Source of the DNA: an uncultured Lachnospiraceae bacterium
GTDB lineage: Bacteria > Bacillota > Clostridia > Lachnospirales > Lachnospiraceae
Length of the DNA: 32,557 bases
Direction: 5' to 3'
NCBI GenBank assembly: GCA_948688495.1
Contig: CAPQSW010000028.1
Coordinates: forward strand, 1-32,557
Position 1 is the first letter of the stretch; each line of letters begins with the position of its first letter. Below, piece by piece: positions 16,936 through 25,768 of this stretch. The position numbers and the translations under genes are program-made. The notes beneath the pieces are model-generated. The model did not search any database. It saw only the letters and a program-made list of their open reading frames with translations, and was not told where the DNA came from.

Positions 16936-19320
16936 ATGAGCTTTAGAGATGAGTTGGGAAAAAAGCTATTATTTTTTGATGGAGCTATGGGGACTATGCT
17001 TCAGGAACGCGGCCTTGAGTCCGGGGAATTGCCGGAAATCTGGAATGTGACGAAAGAAGAACAGATCCTTGAGATTCACAGCCAGTATCTGGCTGCGGGC
17101 TGCGATATTATTAAGGCGAATACATTTGGGATCAATCCCTTTAAGATGAAAGGGACAGGCTATACCTGTGAGGAATTGACGAAAAAGGGAATAGAGATTG
17201 TCAGGCGTGCCATAGAGGAGTCAGGGAGAAAGGCGTATGCAGCGCTTGATATTGGTTCATTGGGGAAATTGTTGGAGCCGTTGGGGGAGCTGTCTTTTGA
17301 TGACGCCTATGAGGCATTTAAACCCATGTGTATTGCCGGAGCGCAATCAGGTGCAGACCTTTGTCTGATTGAGACCATGAACGATACGTATGAGATCAAG
17401 GCGGCGGTCCTTTCGGCGAAGGAGAATACATCCCTGCCGATTGTAGTGACTATGGTATTTGATGAGGATGGCAAGCTTTTGACCGGTGCGGACATGGAGG
17501 CGGCGGTTGCCATGTTAGAGGGGCTTAAGGTAGATGCGCTGGGCTTAAACTGTGGGTTTGGACCGGATGTGATGCGCAAATTCCTGCCACGCCTTAGGGA
17601 AGTCACTTCCTTACCTATCGTGTTAAATCCCAATGCGGGGCTTCCGGTGGTTGTGGACGGCAAGACCTCTTTTCATGTAGGTCCGGAGGAATTTTCCAGT
17701 ATTATGAAAGAGATTGCCCTGGAAGGCGTTTCCGTTATGGGCGGCTGCTGCGGCACCACGCCGGCGCATATCCGCGCGCTGGTGGAAACATGCAGGGAAA
17801 TCCCGGCGATGAAGCTAACAGACAAGCAGCGTTCCGTGGTATCTTCCTATACCCATGCGGTGGCGCTGGATGAGCGTCCGAAAATTATCGGGGAACGGAT
17901 TAACCCTACCGGGAAATCGCGGTTCAAGCAGGCGCTAAGGGAACATGACCTGGAATACATTTACAAGGAGGCATTGGCGCAGCAGGATAAGGGAGCGCAT
18001 ATTCTCGACGTAAATGTCGGACTTCCGGAAATTGACGAGGTTCAGATGATGCGCGATGTTGTTACCGGGCTGCAGGGAATTACAGACCTGCCCCTGCAGA
18101 TTGATACGTCAGATCCCGTGGCAATGGAGACGGCAATGCGCCTGTATAACGGCAAGCCTCTCCTAAATTCCGTCAATGGCAAACAGGAGTCAATGGACGC
18201 AGTATTTCCTCTGGCGGCGAAATACGGCGGCATGATCGTGTGCCTGACGCTGGACGAGAATGGAATCCCAAAGACGGCCAAGGGGCGGATTGAGATTGCA
18301 GAGAGAATCATTGCGGAAGCGGCGAAATACGGAATCGGAAAAAAGGATTTATTGATAGACACCCTGACGATGACCATCAGTACCGGACAGGAAAATGCGA
18401 AGATTACCCTGGATGCACTGTATCATGTACGCCATGTGCTTGGCGTGCATACGACATTGGGCGTGTCAAATATCTCTTTTGGATTGCCAAAGCGGGAGCA
18501 TGTCAATACAGCATTTTTTACAATTGCATTGTCTAAGGGCTTAAGCGCCGGGATCATCAATCCAAACAGTGAGGCGATGATGGCGGCATACCATTCTTAT
18601 TGTGCCTTAAACGGCAGCGACAGCCAGTGTGCAGATTACGTTGCAATTTATGCAGGCCAGGAAGGACAGGCAAAGCCCCAAACTGCCCAAACAGGGGAAA
18701 TCAGCCTGTACGATGCAGTGGTGCGCGGACTTGCAGAAAGCGCTTACCAGGCGGCCAGAAAGGAGCTTCAGACGAAGGAGCCGCTGGCAGTTATTGATGG
18801 GGAACTGATTCCGGCGCTGGATAAGGTAGGGCAGGGGTTTGAGAAGAAGACCGTGTTTCTGCCACAGCTTTTGATGAGTGCAGATGCGGCAAAAGCGGGA
18901 TTTGATGCGATTAAGGAGCATCTTTTGGCAAAGGGGGATACCTCCGCCTCCAAAGGGACCATTGTGATTGCCACAGTCAAAGGCGATATCCATGACATCG
19001 GCAAGAATATTGTAAAAGTCCTGCTGGAAAATTACGGATTCCAAGTGATTGATTTAGGGAAAGACGTTCCGCCAGAACTGGTAGTTGAGACCGCGAAGGA
19101 GCACCAGGTAAAGCTGGTGGGATTGAGCGCTCTTATGACGACGACAGTGGCGAATATGGAGGAGACCATAAAACTGCTCAAGCAGGAATTTCCAGCGTGC
19201 AAGGTAATGGTGGGAGGCGCGGTGCTGACCCAGACTTATGCGGATATGATAGGAGCAGATTTTTACTCGAAAGATGCTATGGGCTCTGTGCGGTATGCTA
19301 ACGAGTTGTTTGGCGGATGA
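16936..19320 (+). CDS. metH: Cobalamin-dependent methionine synthase, short form
   Basis: MetH transfers the methyl group from 5-methyl-tetrahydrofolate through cobalamin to homocysteine. This copy has 794 residues and ends after the B12 domain, lacking the activation domain encoded separately just upstream. The homocysteine domain (about 1-300) shows the zinc cysteines in LGLNCGFGPD and VMGGCCGTTPAHI. The pterin domain (about 315-570) begins RPKIIGERINPTGKSRFK. The B12 helical cap and Rossmann domain (about 590-794) contain KGDIHDIGKN with Asp684-x-His686-x-x-Gly689, His686 being the lower cobalt ligand. The start at 16936 is one base after the preceding stop; a longer frame from 16894 has no ribosome site. 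The whole module is consistent and intact. Confidence 0.95.
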   Translation: MSFRDELGKKLLFFDGAMGTMLQERGLESGELPEIWNVTKEEQILEIHSQYLAAGCDIIKANTFGINPFKMKGTGYTCEELTKKGIEIVRRAIEESGRKAYAALDIGSLGKLLEPLGELSFDDAYEAFKPMCIAGAQSGADLCLIETMNDTYEIKAAVLSAKENTSLPIVVTMVFDEDGKLLTGADMEAAVAMLEGLKVDALGLNCGFGPDVMRKFLPRLREVTSLPIVLNPNAGLPVVVDGKTSFHVGPEEFSSIMKEIALEGVSVMGGCCGTTPAHIRALVETCREIPAMKLTDKQRSVVSSYTHAVALDERPKIIGERINPTGKSRFKQALREHDLEYIYKEALAQQDKGAHILDVNVGLPEIDEVQMMRDVVTGLQGITDLPLQIDTSDPVAMETAMRLYNGKPLLNSVNGKQESMDAVFPLAAKYGGMIVCLTLDENGIPKTAKGRIEIAERIIAEAAKYGIGKKDLLIDTLTMTISTGQENAKITLDALYHVRHVLGVHTTLGVSNISFGLPKREHVNTAFFTIALSKGLSAGIINPNSEAMMAAYHSYCALNGSDSQCADYVAIYAGQEGQAKPQTAQTGEISLYDAVVRGLAESAYQAARKELQTKEPLAVIDGELIPALDKVGQGFEKKTVFLPQLLMSADAAKAGFDAIKEHLLAKGDTSASKGTIVIATVKGDIHDIGKNIVKVLLENYGFQVIDLGKDVPPELVVETAKEHQVKLVGLSALMTTTVANMEETIKLLKQEFPACKVMVGGAVLTQTYADMIGADFYSKDAMGSVRYANELFGG

Positions 19321-19349
19321 TGATCGCACTGCCTGACAAATGATACAAG

Positions 19350-19486
19350 AACTCTCCAAAATTTTTTGAATATTATATTATGATACCAGTGCAAAAAGCC
19401 GTAGGTATCAAGTTACACTGTAATTAGAGATACCATCCACAGGTATCATTTTACACTATAATATTTCAGAAAGGAGTTGGAGAGTT
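19350..19486. repeat. 10-bp exact inverted repeat bracketing the DUF4474 leader
   Basis: AACTCTCCAA (19350-19359) is the exact reverse complement of TTGGAGAGTT (19477-19486). The right arm is immediately before the TTG start and contains the ribosome-binding GGAG. If a transcript starts upstream of 19350, pairing of the arms would hide the ribosome site. Alternatively the arms are the ends of a small 137-bp element; no flanking target duplication is evident. Confidence 0.4.
19382..19462 (+). promoter_or_regulatory. Two tandem GATACC-GGTATC dyads, each with a TTACACTrTAAT box
   Basis: Copy 1 has GATACC at 19382-19387, GGTATC at 19404-19409 and TTACACTGTAAT at 19413-19424. Copy 2 has GATACC at 19429-19434, GGTATC at 19442-19447 and TTACACTATAAT at 19451-19462. 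In both, exactly 3 bases separate GGTATC from TTACAC, and the GGTATC-to-TAAT blocks are 38 bp apart. The second box contains a perfect TATAAT (19457-19462). This looks like duplicated operator/promoter units for the DUF4474 gene. No cognate regulator is encoded next to it. Confidence 0.5.
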
Positions 19487-20431
19487 TTGCATATTAATTG
19501 GGTTGTTTTTGGAATCATTATGGCATTCATTCTGCTGTTTCTTCTCTTGTGTCTTTTCAGAATACAGCGCCATAGACGTGCAAAATGCCGGGTCAGGCGG
19601 CGCAGTGACGAGGATAAGCTAAGGGACATCGACCAGGCGCTTGCGCCCTTTGGATTTGCTTATGACATGCGCAAGGATATTGTCTATTCCCGGAAGGATG
19701 CGTGGCAGAAGCAGTTCGGTTATGGAAAAATATATGATGAGATGGCTCCGGTTATGAATATGGTGATTCACAGCGAGCCAGTTTATTTTGAGTATGAAGG
19801 CAGAAGATGGATGATTGAGTTCTGGAAAGGCCAGTACGGGATCACTACTGGAGCGGAAGTAGGGATTTACGTAGAGAAGGAGCGGGAAGATGAGAAGGAC
19901 CCGGAGGATGTATTTTATCAGTGTGTTTCGAAGGAGGAAGAACTTCCCATCACTATGGTTTTATACAAAAATGGAAAATGTATGTTTAGGAGGAGCAGGC
20001 AGCACTGGTGGCTCACCGGATTTTCTCTCGGGGAGTTTTCCTGGCCGGGAGAGCTGATGATGGAGGTATCTTTGACCTTTCCTGATTTTGCAATGATGGA
20101 GGCATTTTTGGAGGGATGTTACTATGCCGGTTACCAGCCGGAAGATTTCCGTATATGGTACAAACGGGTAAGCTTTTGGCTGTACCAGCCCAAAACCAGG
20201 CAGCCATCCAAATATGGAAAGGTATTTGGAAGGTACATTCAGTGGCAGAACCACCACAACTGCAAAATATATCAGAAGGTTACGAAGGATTTTGTGCGGA
20301 CGGTTGACAAACTGGACTACCTTATGCAGGCATACCCCAGGATTTTTGGCATAATTATGAAAACAGGAAGAATTGCCTGGGGGAAAAAACGACATGAACT
20401 TAACCGAAAAGAGATTAAACAGGGCCTATGA
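19487..20431 (+). CDS. Membrane-anchored DUF4474 domain protein
   Basis: This 314-residue protein starts at a TTG codon, with AAAGGAGTTGGAGAG just before it. One N-terminal membrane helix (about 5-27, WVVFGIIMAFILLFLLLCLF) is followed by a basic patch (HRRAKCRVRRR), which predicts a cytoplasmic globular part. The DUF4474 domain spans about 45-290, recognised by FGYGKIYDEMAPVMNMVIHS, VYFEYEGRRWMIEFWKGQYG and TGAEVGIYV. The domain is common in clostridia and has no known activity. Its end overlaps the next gene by 38 bases in another frame, so the two are surely co-transcribed. The upstream leader carries duplicated dyads, so expression is probably tightly controlled. Confidence 0.82.
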   Translation: MHINWVVFGIIMAFILLFLLLCLFRIQRHRRAKCRVRRRSDEDKLRDIDQALAPFGFAYDMRKDIVYSRKDAWQKQFGYGKIYDEMAPVMNMVIHSEPVYFEYEGRRWMIEFWKGQYGITTGAEVGIYVEKEREDEKDPEDVFYQCVSKEEELPITMVLYKNGKCMFRRSRQHWWLTGFSLGEFSWPGELMMEVSLTFPDFAMMEAFLEGCYYAGYQPEDFRIWYKRVSFWLYQPKTRQPSKYGKVFGRYIQWQNHHNCKIYQKVTKDFVRTVDKLDYLMQAYPRIFGIIMKTGRIAWGKKRHELNRKEIKQGL

Positions 20432-21281
20432 TGAGGCTTTTTGCGTTTCAATAAACAAAGGGAACAGGGTTGTTCTGATGAGTGACTGCCACAGAGGCAT
20501 TGGCAACTGGGGAGACAATTTCCAACCTAATCAGAATTTGTTCTTTGCAGCACTGCAGTATTACAATTGCAGGAATTTCACCTATATTGAGCTGGGGGAT
20601 GGGGATGAACTGTGGGAAAACCGTGATTTGCAGGAGATTGTGCGGACTCACAGCAACCAGTTTTGGATGATGGCAGAGTTCTATAAGAGGAAACATTTTT
20701 ATATGATTTATGGTAATCATGACCGTAAAAAAGCAGGGAGGAAGTATTTTAAGACCTGTTGTCAGGATTATTATTGCGAGCCGGAGGATCAGAGAAAAAG
20801 TCTGTTTCCGAATATGAAGGTGCATGAGGCGATTCGGCTTTTAGACGTATCCAGTGGAAAAGAACTGTTTCTGGTGCATGGACATCAGGGAGATTTATGG
20901 AATGATATTTTGTGGAAAGTCACCCGCACACTGGTGCGCTATCTCTGGCGTCCGTTGGAGCTTGCAGGGTGCAATGATCCTACCAGTGCGGCGAAGAATT
21001 ATCGCAGGAAGGAGAAAACGGAGAAGAGGCTTGCGGCGTGGGCGGATAGGCATCAGCGGATACTCGTTGCCGGGCACACCCACAGGTCTTCCTTTCCCCG
21101 TCCCGGGGAAGGGTATTATTTCAACGATGGAAGTTGTGTCCATCCCAGATGTATTACGGCGTTGGAGCTGGAATGTGGAGAAATTTCCCTGGTGAAATGG
21201 AGCATGAAGGTGCGGGAGGATAATCTGATTTATATTGGACGGGATGTGCTGGAAGGTCCCCAAAAACTGGTGGAGTATTGA
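20394..21281 (+). CDS. Calcineurin-like metallophosphoesterase
   Basis: This 295-residue protein has all the metal-binding motifs of the superfamily: VVLMSDCHRG (D-x-H), YIELGDGDELW (GD-x-x-D), YGNHDRKKA (GNHD), FLVHGHQGD and VAGHTHRSSF (GH-x-H). The start at 20394 is preferred to a TTG at 20373 because GGGGGA lies upstream of the ATG. It has no signal peptide. The layout resembles LpxH/YbbF-like phosphoesterases, but a Gram-positive host has no lipid A, so the substrate is unknown (nucleotides, phospholipid-type diphosphates or phosphoproteins are possibilities). It overlaps the DUF4474 gene by 38 bases, which suggests the membrane protein and the enzyme act together. A candidate promoter of the protease follows. 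Confidence 0.85.
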   Translation: MNLTEKRLNRAYDEAFCVSINKGNRVVLMSDCHRGIGNWGDNFQPNQNLFFAALQYYNCRNFTYIELGDGDELWENRDLQEIVRTHSNQFWMMAEFYKRKHFYMIYGNHDRKKAGRKYFKTCCQDYYCEPEDQRKSLFPNMKVHEAIRLLDVSSGKELFLVHGHQGDLWNDILWKVTRTLVRYLWRPLELAGCNDPTSAAKNYRRKEKTEKRLAAWADRHQRILVAGHTHRSSFPRPGEGYYFNDGSCVHPRCITALELECGEISLVKWSMKVREDNLIYIGRDVLEGPQKLVEY

Positions 21282-21327
21282 GGAATTATAATATAAGTTA
21301 TTTAAAAATTGTTGTGGATTATCGGTA

Positions 21328-21356
21328 TTGCGAATAAATAGGAAATGGTTTATCAT
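21328..21356 (+). promoter_or_regulatory. Candidate promoter of the secreted protease
   Basis: TTGCGA (21328-21333) and TATCAT (21351-21356) are 17 bp apart, about 70 bases before the gene. A nearby TATGAT (21359-21364) is an alternative -10. The ribosome site before 21426 is modest (GAGAGTGAG). Confidence 0.35.
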
Positions 21357-21425
21357 GATATGATAGATGAGGTGTGGAAATCTGATAAAGAACAGAAAAA
21401 AGACGAATAGACAAGAGAGTGAGAA

Positions 21426-24400
21426 ATGAAACGATTAAAGATTTATGTATCAATGTTACTAGCTGTATGTATGGCATTTTCAACCTCGGTAGAAGCAGCT
21501 GTGAATGGGATGGGGGTAAAAGAGCAGGGGTCCATTAAAAAAGCTGCAGGCGGTGGAGGAGAATATGCCAAGGGACAGGCAATCATTTTATACCGGGAAT
21601 CTGCAGCGGCCAGAACTTCTGTATTTGCAAACAGCCTTGGAGATGACATGCAGATAGGTGAGACCTATGTATTTGAGGATGCAGATGCACCAGTATCTGT
21701 TCAGGCAGCAAATAAATCCCGGTCTGTCAGGGCACAAACACTGAAAGTATCCCTAGTGAAGTCAGATTCTTATTCTACGGAGGAATTGATAAAAAAACTT
21801 AGTGCAAGAAAAGATATTCTTGCTGCGGAGCCAAACTACCGGATACATACCTTAGATCAGGGGCAGGATCCTTATCGCAGATTCCAGTGGGCGGTTGACA
21901 ACCAGGGACAGAATAAAGGTACAGCAGGACTGGACATAAATATGGGACAGGAAATACCGGGGGCTTCCCCGGATGGGGAGGAATGTGTGATTGCCCTGGT
22001 GGATACCGGGATGGACTATACGCATGAGGATTTAAAAAATGTAGTATGGCAGAACCCGATTCAGACAAACCAGCTAAAGGGCGCTCACGGCTATGATTTC
22101 ATCAATTATGATGCAGATCCTATGGACGACAATGGCCACGGTACACATTGTTCCGGTATCATGGCAGCCGAATGGAACAATACCGGAATCCGTGGTGTTG
22201 TAAATAATGATAAGATCAAAATCATGGCGCTTAAGATTCTGGATGGGGAGGGATATGGTTACGAAATGGAATCCGTTGGTGCCTATAACTATATTTACAA
22301 GGCGCAGCAGATGGGTATTAATGTTGTGGCGGTGAATAACTCCTGGGGAGGACTTGATGCTTTTGAATCGGTGATATTTGAAAAGCTGGTCGATCTTGTG
22401 GGTGAAAAAGGAGCCGTTTCTGTCTGTGCAGCAGGAAACGAAGCTGGCAACAATGATAATGTGGATAGCCTGCCGGCCACGCTTGACAGTGACTATATTA
22501 TTTCCGTGGCGGCTTCCAATGAGAATGACGAACTGGCGGCGTATTCCAATTACGGCGCAGACTCTGTGGACCTTGCGGCTCCGGGTGCAGATATTCTTTC
22601 AAGTGTATCTTTCGATTGTTTTAATCCAGGAATTTACCAAGATAAAAGCAATATCTGCAGTTTGTTTGAGGACTTTTCGGATGGTAATTTGGTGCAGGAC
22701 GTCACATCAGATGATGGGGATATTGTCTATGGATATGCGAGAGGCAGGGGTAAGGCAGCTATGGCTTTGGGTCTGTCGGATGAAGCTTATTTCGGTTTGC
22801 AGGGCAGCAATGAGAAAGCCCTAAAGTGGTCGATAGACGGAGCAAAAGCGGGAGATATTTATACCGTGTACTTCCCATATATGGCAGGAGCATCAGAGAC
22901 AGACGTTCATGCAAGTATTATGGCAAAGGCAGTCGGACCAGATAAGGCAGACATTTCGGACGGTTCTGATGTGGAAGAAGATGATGGGTCTGTGCTGCTT
23001 CTGAGTGACGTTGAGATGCCGAAGGAAGGAAAGGTGGAAATAACGGATGCAATGACGTTGATGATGGAATCTATTGCAGGCGTTTATGTGGATAAGGGAA
23101 ATTACTGGACCCATCTTTCTGGTTTTGCGCATGAAGGCGATCTCAAGACTAAGAAATATGCCGTTGCCGTATCCCTGATCGTCTCCCAGGATGGAAATTA
23201 CGAGATTTATCTGGATAATATGGGTGTCAGCAAAGAGAATATAACGTCAGATCAATTCGGAAAATACGATTTCTATAATGGAACCTCCATGGCGGCACCG
23301 TATGTAACTGGTGCAGCGGCTGTGCTTGCTGCATCGTATCCGAAGGAGGATGCTTTGGATATAGTGGAGCGTATATTCGGATGTACGAGAAAGAGCAGCG
23401 CGTTGAACGGTAAGGTGGCAACTGGGGGTACGCTTGACCTTTCTAAGATTGGGACATCCAATATCTATTTAAAAAAAGTACTGATCGATAAGAATAAGAA
23501 TATTCGGATCGAAGGAAGAGGACTGTCGGGTGCGTCAGTAACGGTAAACGGCAAAACAGCCAGGCCCAAATCGCAGAATCAGGAAGAAATTATCCTGGAT
23601 GCTTCCGGTTTATGGAATAAAACTTTGGACATTGCAGTATCTGTCGGGGAGAAGGTAATGCACAAACAATGCTTTTTTGTGGGCGGCGCAGGTTTTTCGT
23701 TGACAGAGAGTGCAGTAGGGTATCTTGGCAAAGGCTGTACACTTTCAGATGGAGAATGGATCTATTATGTGGATGAGGATGGAGCTGTTTCTTACGGCAT
23801 ACCGGGGCAAAAGGATGAAATGGGAGACATTCTCTGGATGGATGGAATGTATGGCTATTCTACGGAATTGTTTGACGTGAATGAGGAGTTTATGGTTGGG
23901 GATACAACTATCTCAAATATATCTGAAATTGTCTGCCTGGATGGCAAGCTCTGGACAGTCTTAAAACTTGATATGAAGTATTCGGAGGAAAGGATTCTTG
24001 CCTGCTATGATACTGCTGGGGCAGAATGGAAGGCAGCGTCAAAGCTGCCGGAAAGGTTTGAGAATCTGGAGGGAATTTCTATCGCAGGTTATCAGGGAAA
24101 ACTCTATCTTCTGGGTGGTATGGACAACGCGACCCTAGAGTTGCAGACATGTGTTATGAGGATGAATACGCAGACACTCAAATGGGAGGCAGCAGCGGCG
24201 CTTCCGGAGGCAAGGGCATTTGCCCATGCGGTGTCCACGGAAGATAAGCTGGTTCTGACGCTTGGGAAAAACAAGGATAATACCATTCCTTATAATATGG
24301 TGTTTGATGGAAAATCATGGAATGTTTCAAAAGCAGAGCTTAAGGGGATTTCAGAGGACGGCGTTTATGTTTACATTGACAAGAGCATGTATCTAAGGGC

Positions 24401-25604
24401 GGCCCGCTACTATACCGGTACCGTTGGCGCAGTCAAGGGAGGGCTTGTCTATACCGGAATGAAAGCGGAGAACCTGGGGGATACCTTTTTCTATCAATTG
24501 GCTTCCGACAAATATGAGGCATCAGGTTATGCCTTGGCGAATACGGGATTAAAGGATGTGTCAGTCACACAGGCTGCTGTTATGCAGGACAAATTATATG
24601 TATTGGCCAGCGATGATTCGAGAATTAACTTTTTTTCCATGCCGGTACAAAGTGCATGTGTAGAAGTATATTGTTCAGATTCAAAGGACGACGATGTAAT
24701 AGATGGTGGTATTCTGACAGGGGTGCGGCATTATATGCCCGGAGATGTCATCTGTGTTACGCCTGAGCCGGAGGAAGGATTTTATGTAAAAGAATTTAAA
24801 GTAGATGGGAAAAAGGTGGCAAAAGGGGCGGATGGCAAGTATCAGTACCGTTCCCTGGTAAATGTGACAAAGGGCAGAATACCGGTATCTGTGAAATTTG
24901 GGGCGTATGTGACAGACATTCTGATGGATGAAACGGTAGACCTCTATCCGGGACAGTTTTATCCCTTAGAAGCCTCTGTTTTACCGTATTATGCAGATAA
25001 CCAGAAGCTTATTTGGACTTCAAGCAAGCCGGGCATTGTTTCCGTGGACGAGGACGGCTGGGTGAGCGTATCGAAAAAAGCAAAACGGGGAAGCACTGCG
25101 GTAATTACAGTAACGGCGGCAGACAGGAAAAGTGTTAAGGCATCCTGTAAGGTCACGATAACATCCATGTCGCTTCCCTGGAAAGATGATATAGCAAATT
25201 CTGGAAAATTGAAGTATAAAGTGACAGCGTCGTCTGCAAAGAAAAAGACGGTCACCTGTACCGGATTCTCAGATAAGGTGCAGCAGAAGGTGAAGATTCC
25301 AGAGACCATAAAAATAAACGGCTATACGTTCAAGGTGACGGCAATTGCCAAGAATGCCTTTGCAAAGAACAAAAAGATAAAGAGTGTGACAATTGGCAAA
25401 AATGTAACCTCCATCGGCCAGGGGGCATTCCAAAATTGTAAAATGCTCAAATCCGTGCAGATAAAAGGGACATCATTAAAAACAATCAATAAGAATGCAT
25501 TCAAAGGTATTAGTAAGAAAGCGGTTGTCAGGGTTCCTAAGAAACAAAAAAGATCTTATACATCCAAACTGAAAAAAGCCGGATATTCTGGAAAAATAAA
25601 ATGA
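21426..25604 (+). CDS. Large secreted subtilase (S8) with kelch-like, Big2 and BspA-type LRR regions
   Basis: This 1392-residue protein begins with a signal peptide (residues 1-25, hydrophobic YVSMLLAVCMAFSTSVEA). A pro-region follows, with KLSARKDILAAEPNYRI at about 124-140. The S8 catalytic residues are Asp193 (ALVDTGMDYTH), His238 (DDNGHGTHCSG), the oxyanion Asn338 (CAAGNEAG) and Ser621 (YNGTSMAAPYV). The Asn-to-Ser gap is about 280 residues, much longer than usual, because of an insertion at about 395-610 that looks like an all-beta domain. Downstream are a kelch-like propeller part (about 820-1010, LYLLGGMDN), a Big2 domain (about 1160-1245, SSKPGIVSVDEDGWV) and an LRR_5/BspA block (about 1285-1360, IGKNVTSIGQGAFQNCK). 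No LPxTG anchor is seen, so it is probably released or held noncovalently. Substrate unknown. Confidence 0.9.
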   Translation: MKRLKIYVSMLLAVCMAFSTSVEAAVNGMGVKEQGSIKKAAGGGGEYAKGQAIILYRESAAARTSVFANSLGDDMQIGETYVFEDADAPVSVQAANKSRSVRAQTLKVSLVKSDSYSTEELIKKLSARKDILAAEPNYRIHTLDQGQDPYRRFQWAVDNQGQNKGTAGLDINMGQEIPGASPDGEECVIALVDTGMDYTHEDLKNVVWQNPIQTNQLKGAHGYDFINYDADPMDDNGHGTHCSGIMAAEWNNTGIRGVVNNDKIKIMALKILDGEGYGYEMESVGAYNYIYKAQQMGINVVAVNNSWGGLDAFESVIFEKLVDLVGEKGAVSVCAAGNEAGNNDNVDSLPATLDSDYIISVAASNENDELAAYSNYGADSVDLAAPGADILSSVSFDCFNPGIYQDKSNICSLFEDFSDGNLVQDVTSDDGDIVYGYARGRGKAAMALGLSDEAYFGLQGSNEKALKWSIDGAKAGDIYTVYFPYMAGASETDVHASIMAKAVGPDKADISDGSDVEEDDGSVLLLSDVEMPKEGKVEITDAMTLMMESIAGVYVDKGNYWTHLSGFAHEGDLKTKKYAVAVSLIVSQDGNYEIYLDNMGVSKENITSDQFGKYDFYNGTSMAAPYVTGAAAVLAASYPKEDALDIVERIFGCTRKSSALNGKVATGGTLDLSKIGTSNIYLKKVLIDKNKNIRIEGRGLSGASVTVNGKTARPKSQNQEEIILDASGLWNKTLDIAVSVGEKVMHKQCFFVGGAGFSLTESAVGYLGKGCTLSDGEWIYYVDEDGAVSYGIPGQKDEMGDILWMDGMYGYSTELFDVNEEFMVGDTTISNISEIVCLDGKLWTVLKLDMKYSEERILACYDTAGAEWKAASKLPERFENLEGISIAGYQGKLYLLGGMDNATLELQTCVMRMNTQTLKWEAAAALPEARAFAHAVSTEDKLVLTLGKNKDNTIPYNMVFDGKSWNVSKAELKGISEDGVYVYIDKSMYLRAARYYTGTVGAVKGGLVYTGMKAENLGDTFFYQLASDKYEASGYALANTGLKDVSVTQAAVMQDKLYVLASDDSRINFFSMPVQSACVEVYCSDSKDDDVIDGGILTGVRHYMPGDVICVTPEPEEGFYVKEFKVDGKKVAKGADGKYQYRSLVNVTKGRIPVSVKFGAYVTDILMDETVDLYPGQFYPLEASVLPYYADNQKLIWTSSKPGIVSVDEDGWVSVSKKAKRGSTAVITVTAADRKSVKASCKVTITSMSLPWKDDIANSGKLKYKVTASSAKKKTVTCTGFSDKVQQKVKIPETIKINGYTFKVTAIAKNAFAKNKKIKSVTIGKNVTSIGQGAFQNCKMLKSVQIKGTSLKTINKNAFKGISKKAVVRVPKKQKRSYTSKLKKAGYSGKIK

Positions 25605-25620
25605 TAAAATAATCGCTGCG

Positions 25621-25661
25621 AAACACCTCTTTTCGTTTTACAACAGAAAAGGGGTGTTTTA
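25621..25661 (+). terminator. Rho-independent terminator of the protease gene
   Basis: AAACACCTCTTTTC (25621-25634) pairs with GAAAAGGGGTGTTT (25646-25659) through 14 positions with one G-U pair, around an 11-base loop, followed by a short T run. It is strong and placed 16 bases after the stop. Confidence 0.85.
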
Positions 25662-25710
25662 CATCATAATCCTTTTAGTATGGGAAATATGTTCCGAAAG
25701 AATAAATGAG

Positions 25711-25729
25711 AATGAGCAGAGCGCTCATT
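25711..25729. promoter_or_regulatory. Small dyad in the leader of the FlxA-like gene
   Basis: AATGAGC (25711-25717) and GCTCATT (25723-25729) form a perfect 7-bp inverted repeat with a 5-base spacer, about 40 bases before the start at 25769. It could be an operator or a leader hairpin. Confidence 0.3.
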
Positions 25730-25768
25730 TGCCAGAAAATATGTGATTTAGGAAAGGAGACGGAACGT

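Noticed and set aside
19350..19486. Leader of the DUF4474 gene as a complete transposable element
   Set aside because: It has 10-bp terminal inverted repeats but no target-site duplication, and the right end forms the ribosome site of a real gene. Regulation is the simpler reading, though copies elsewhere would change this.
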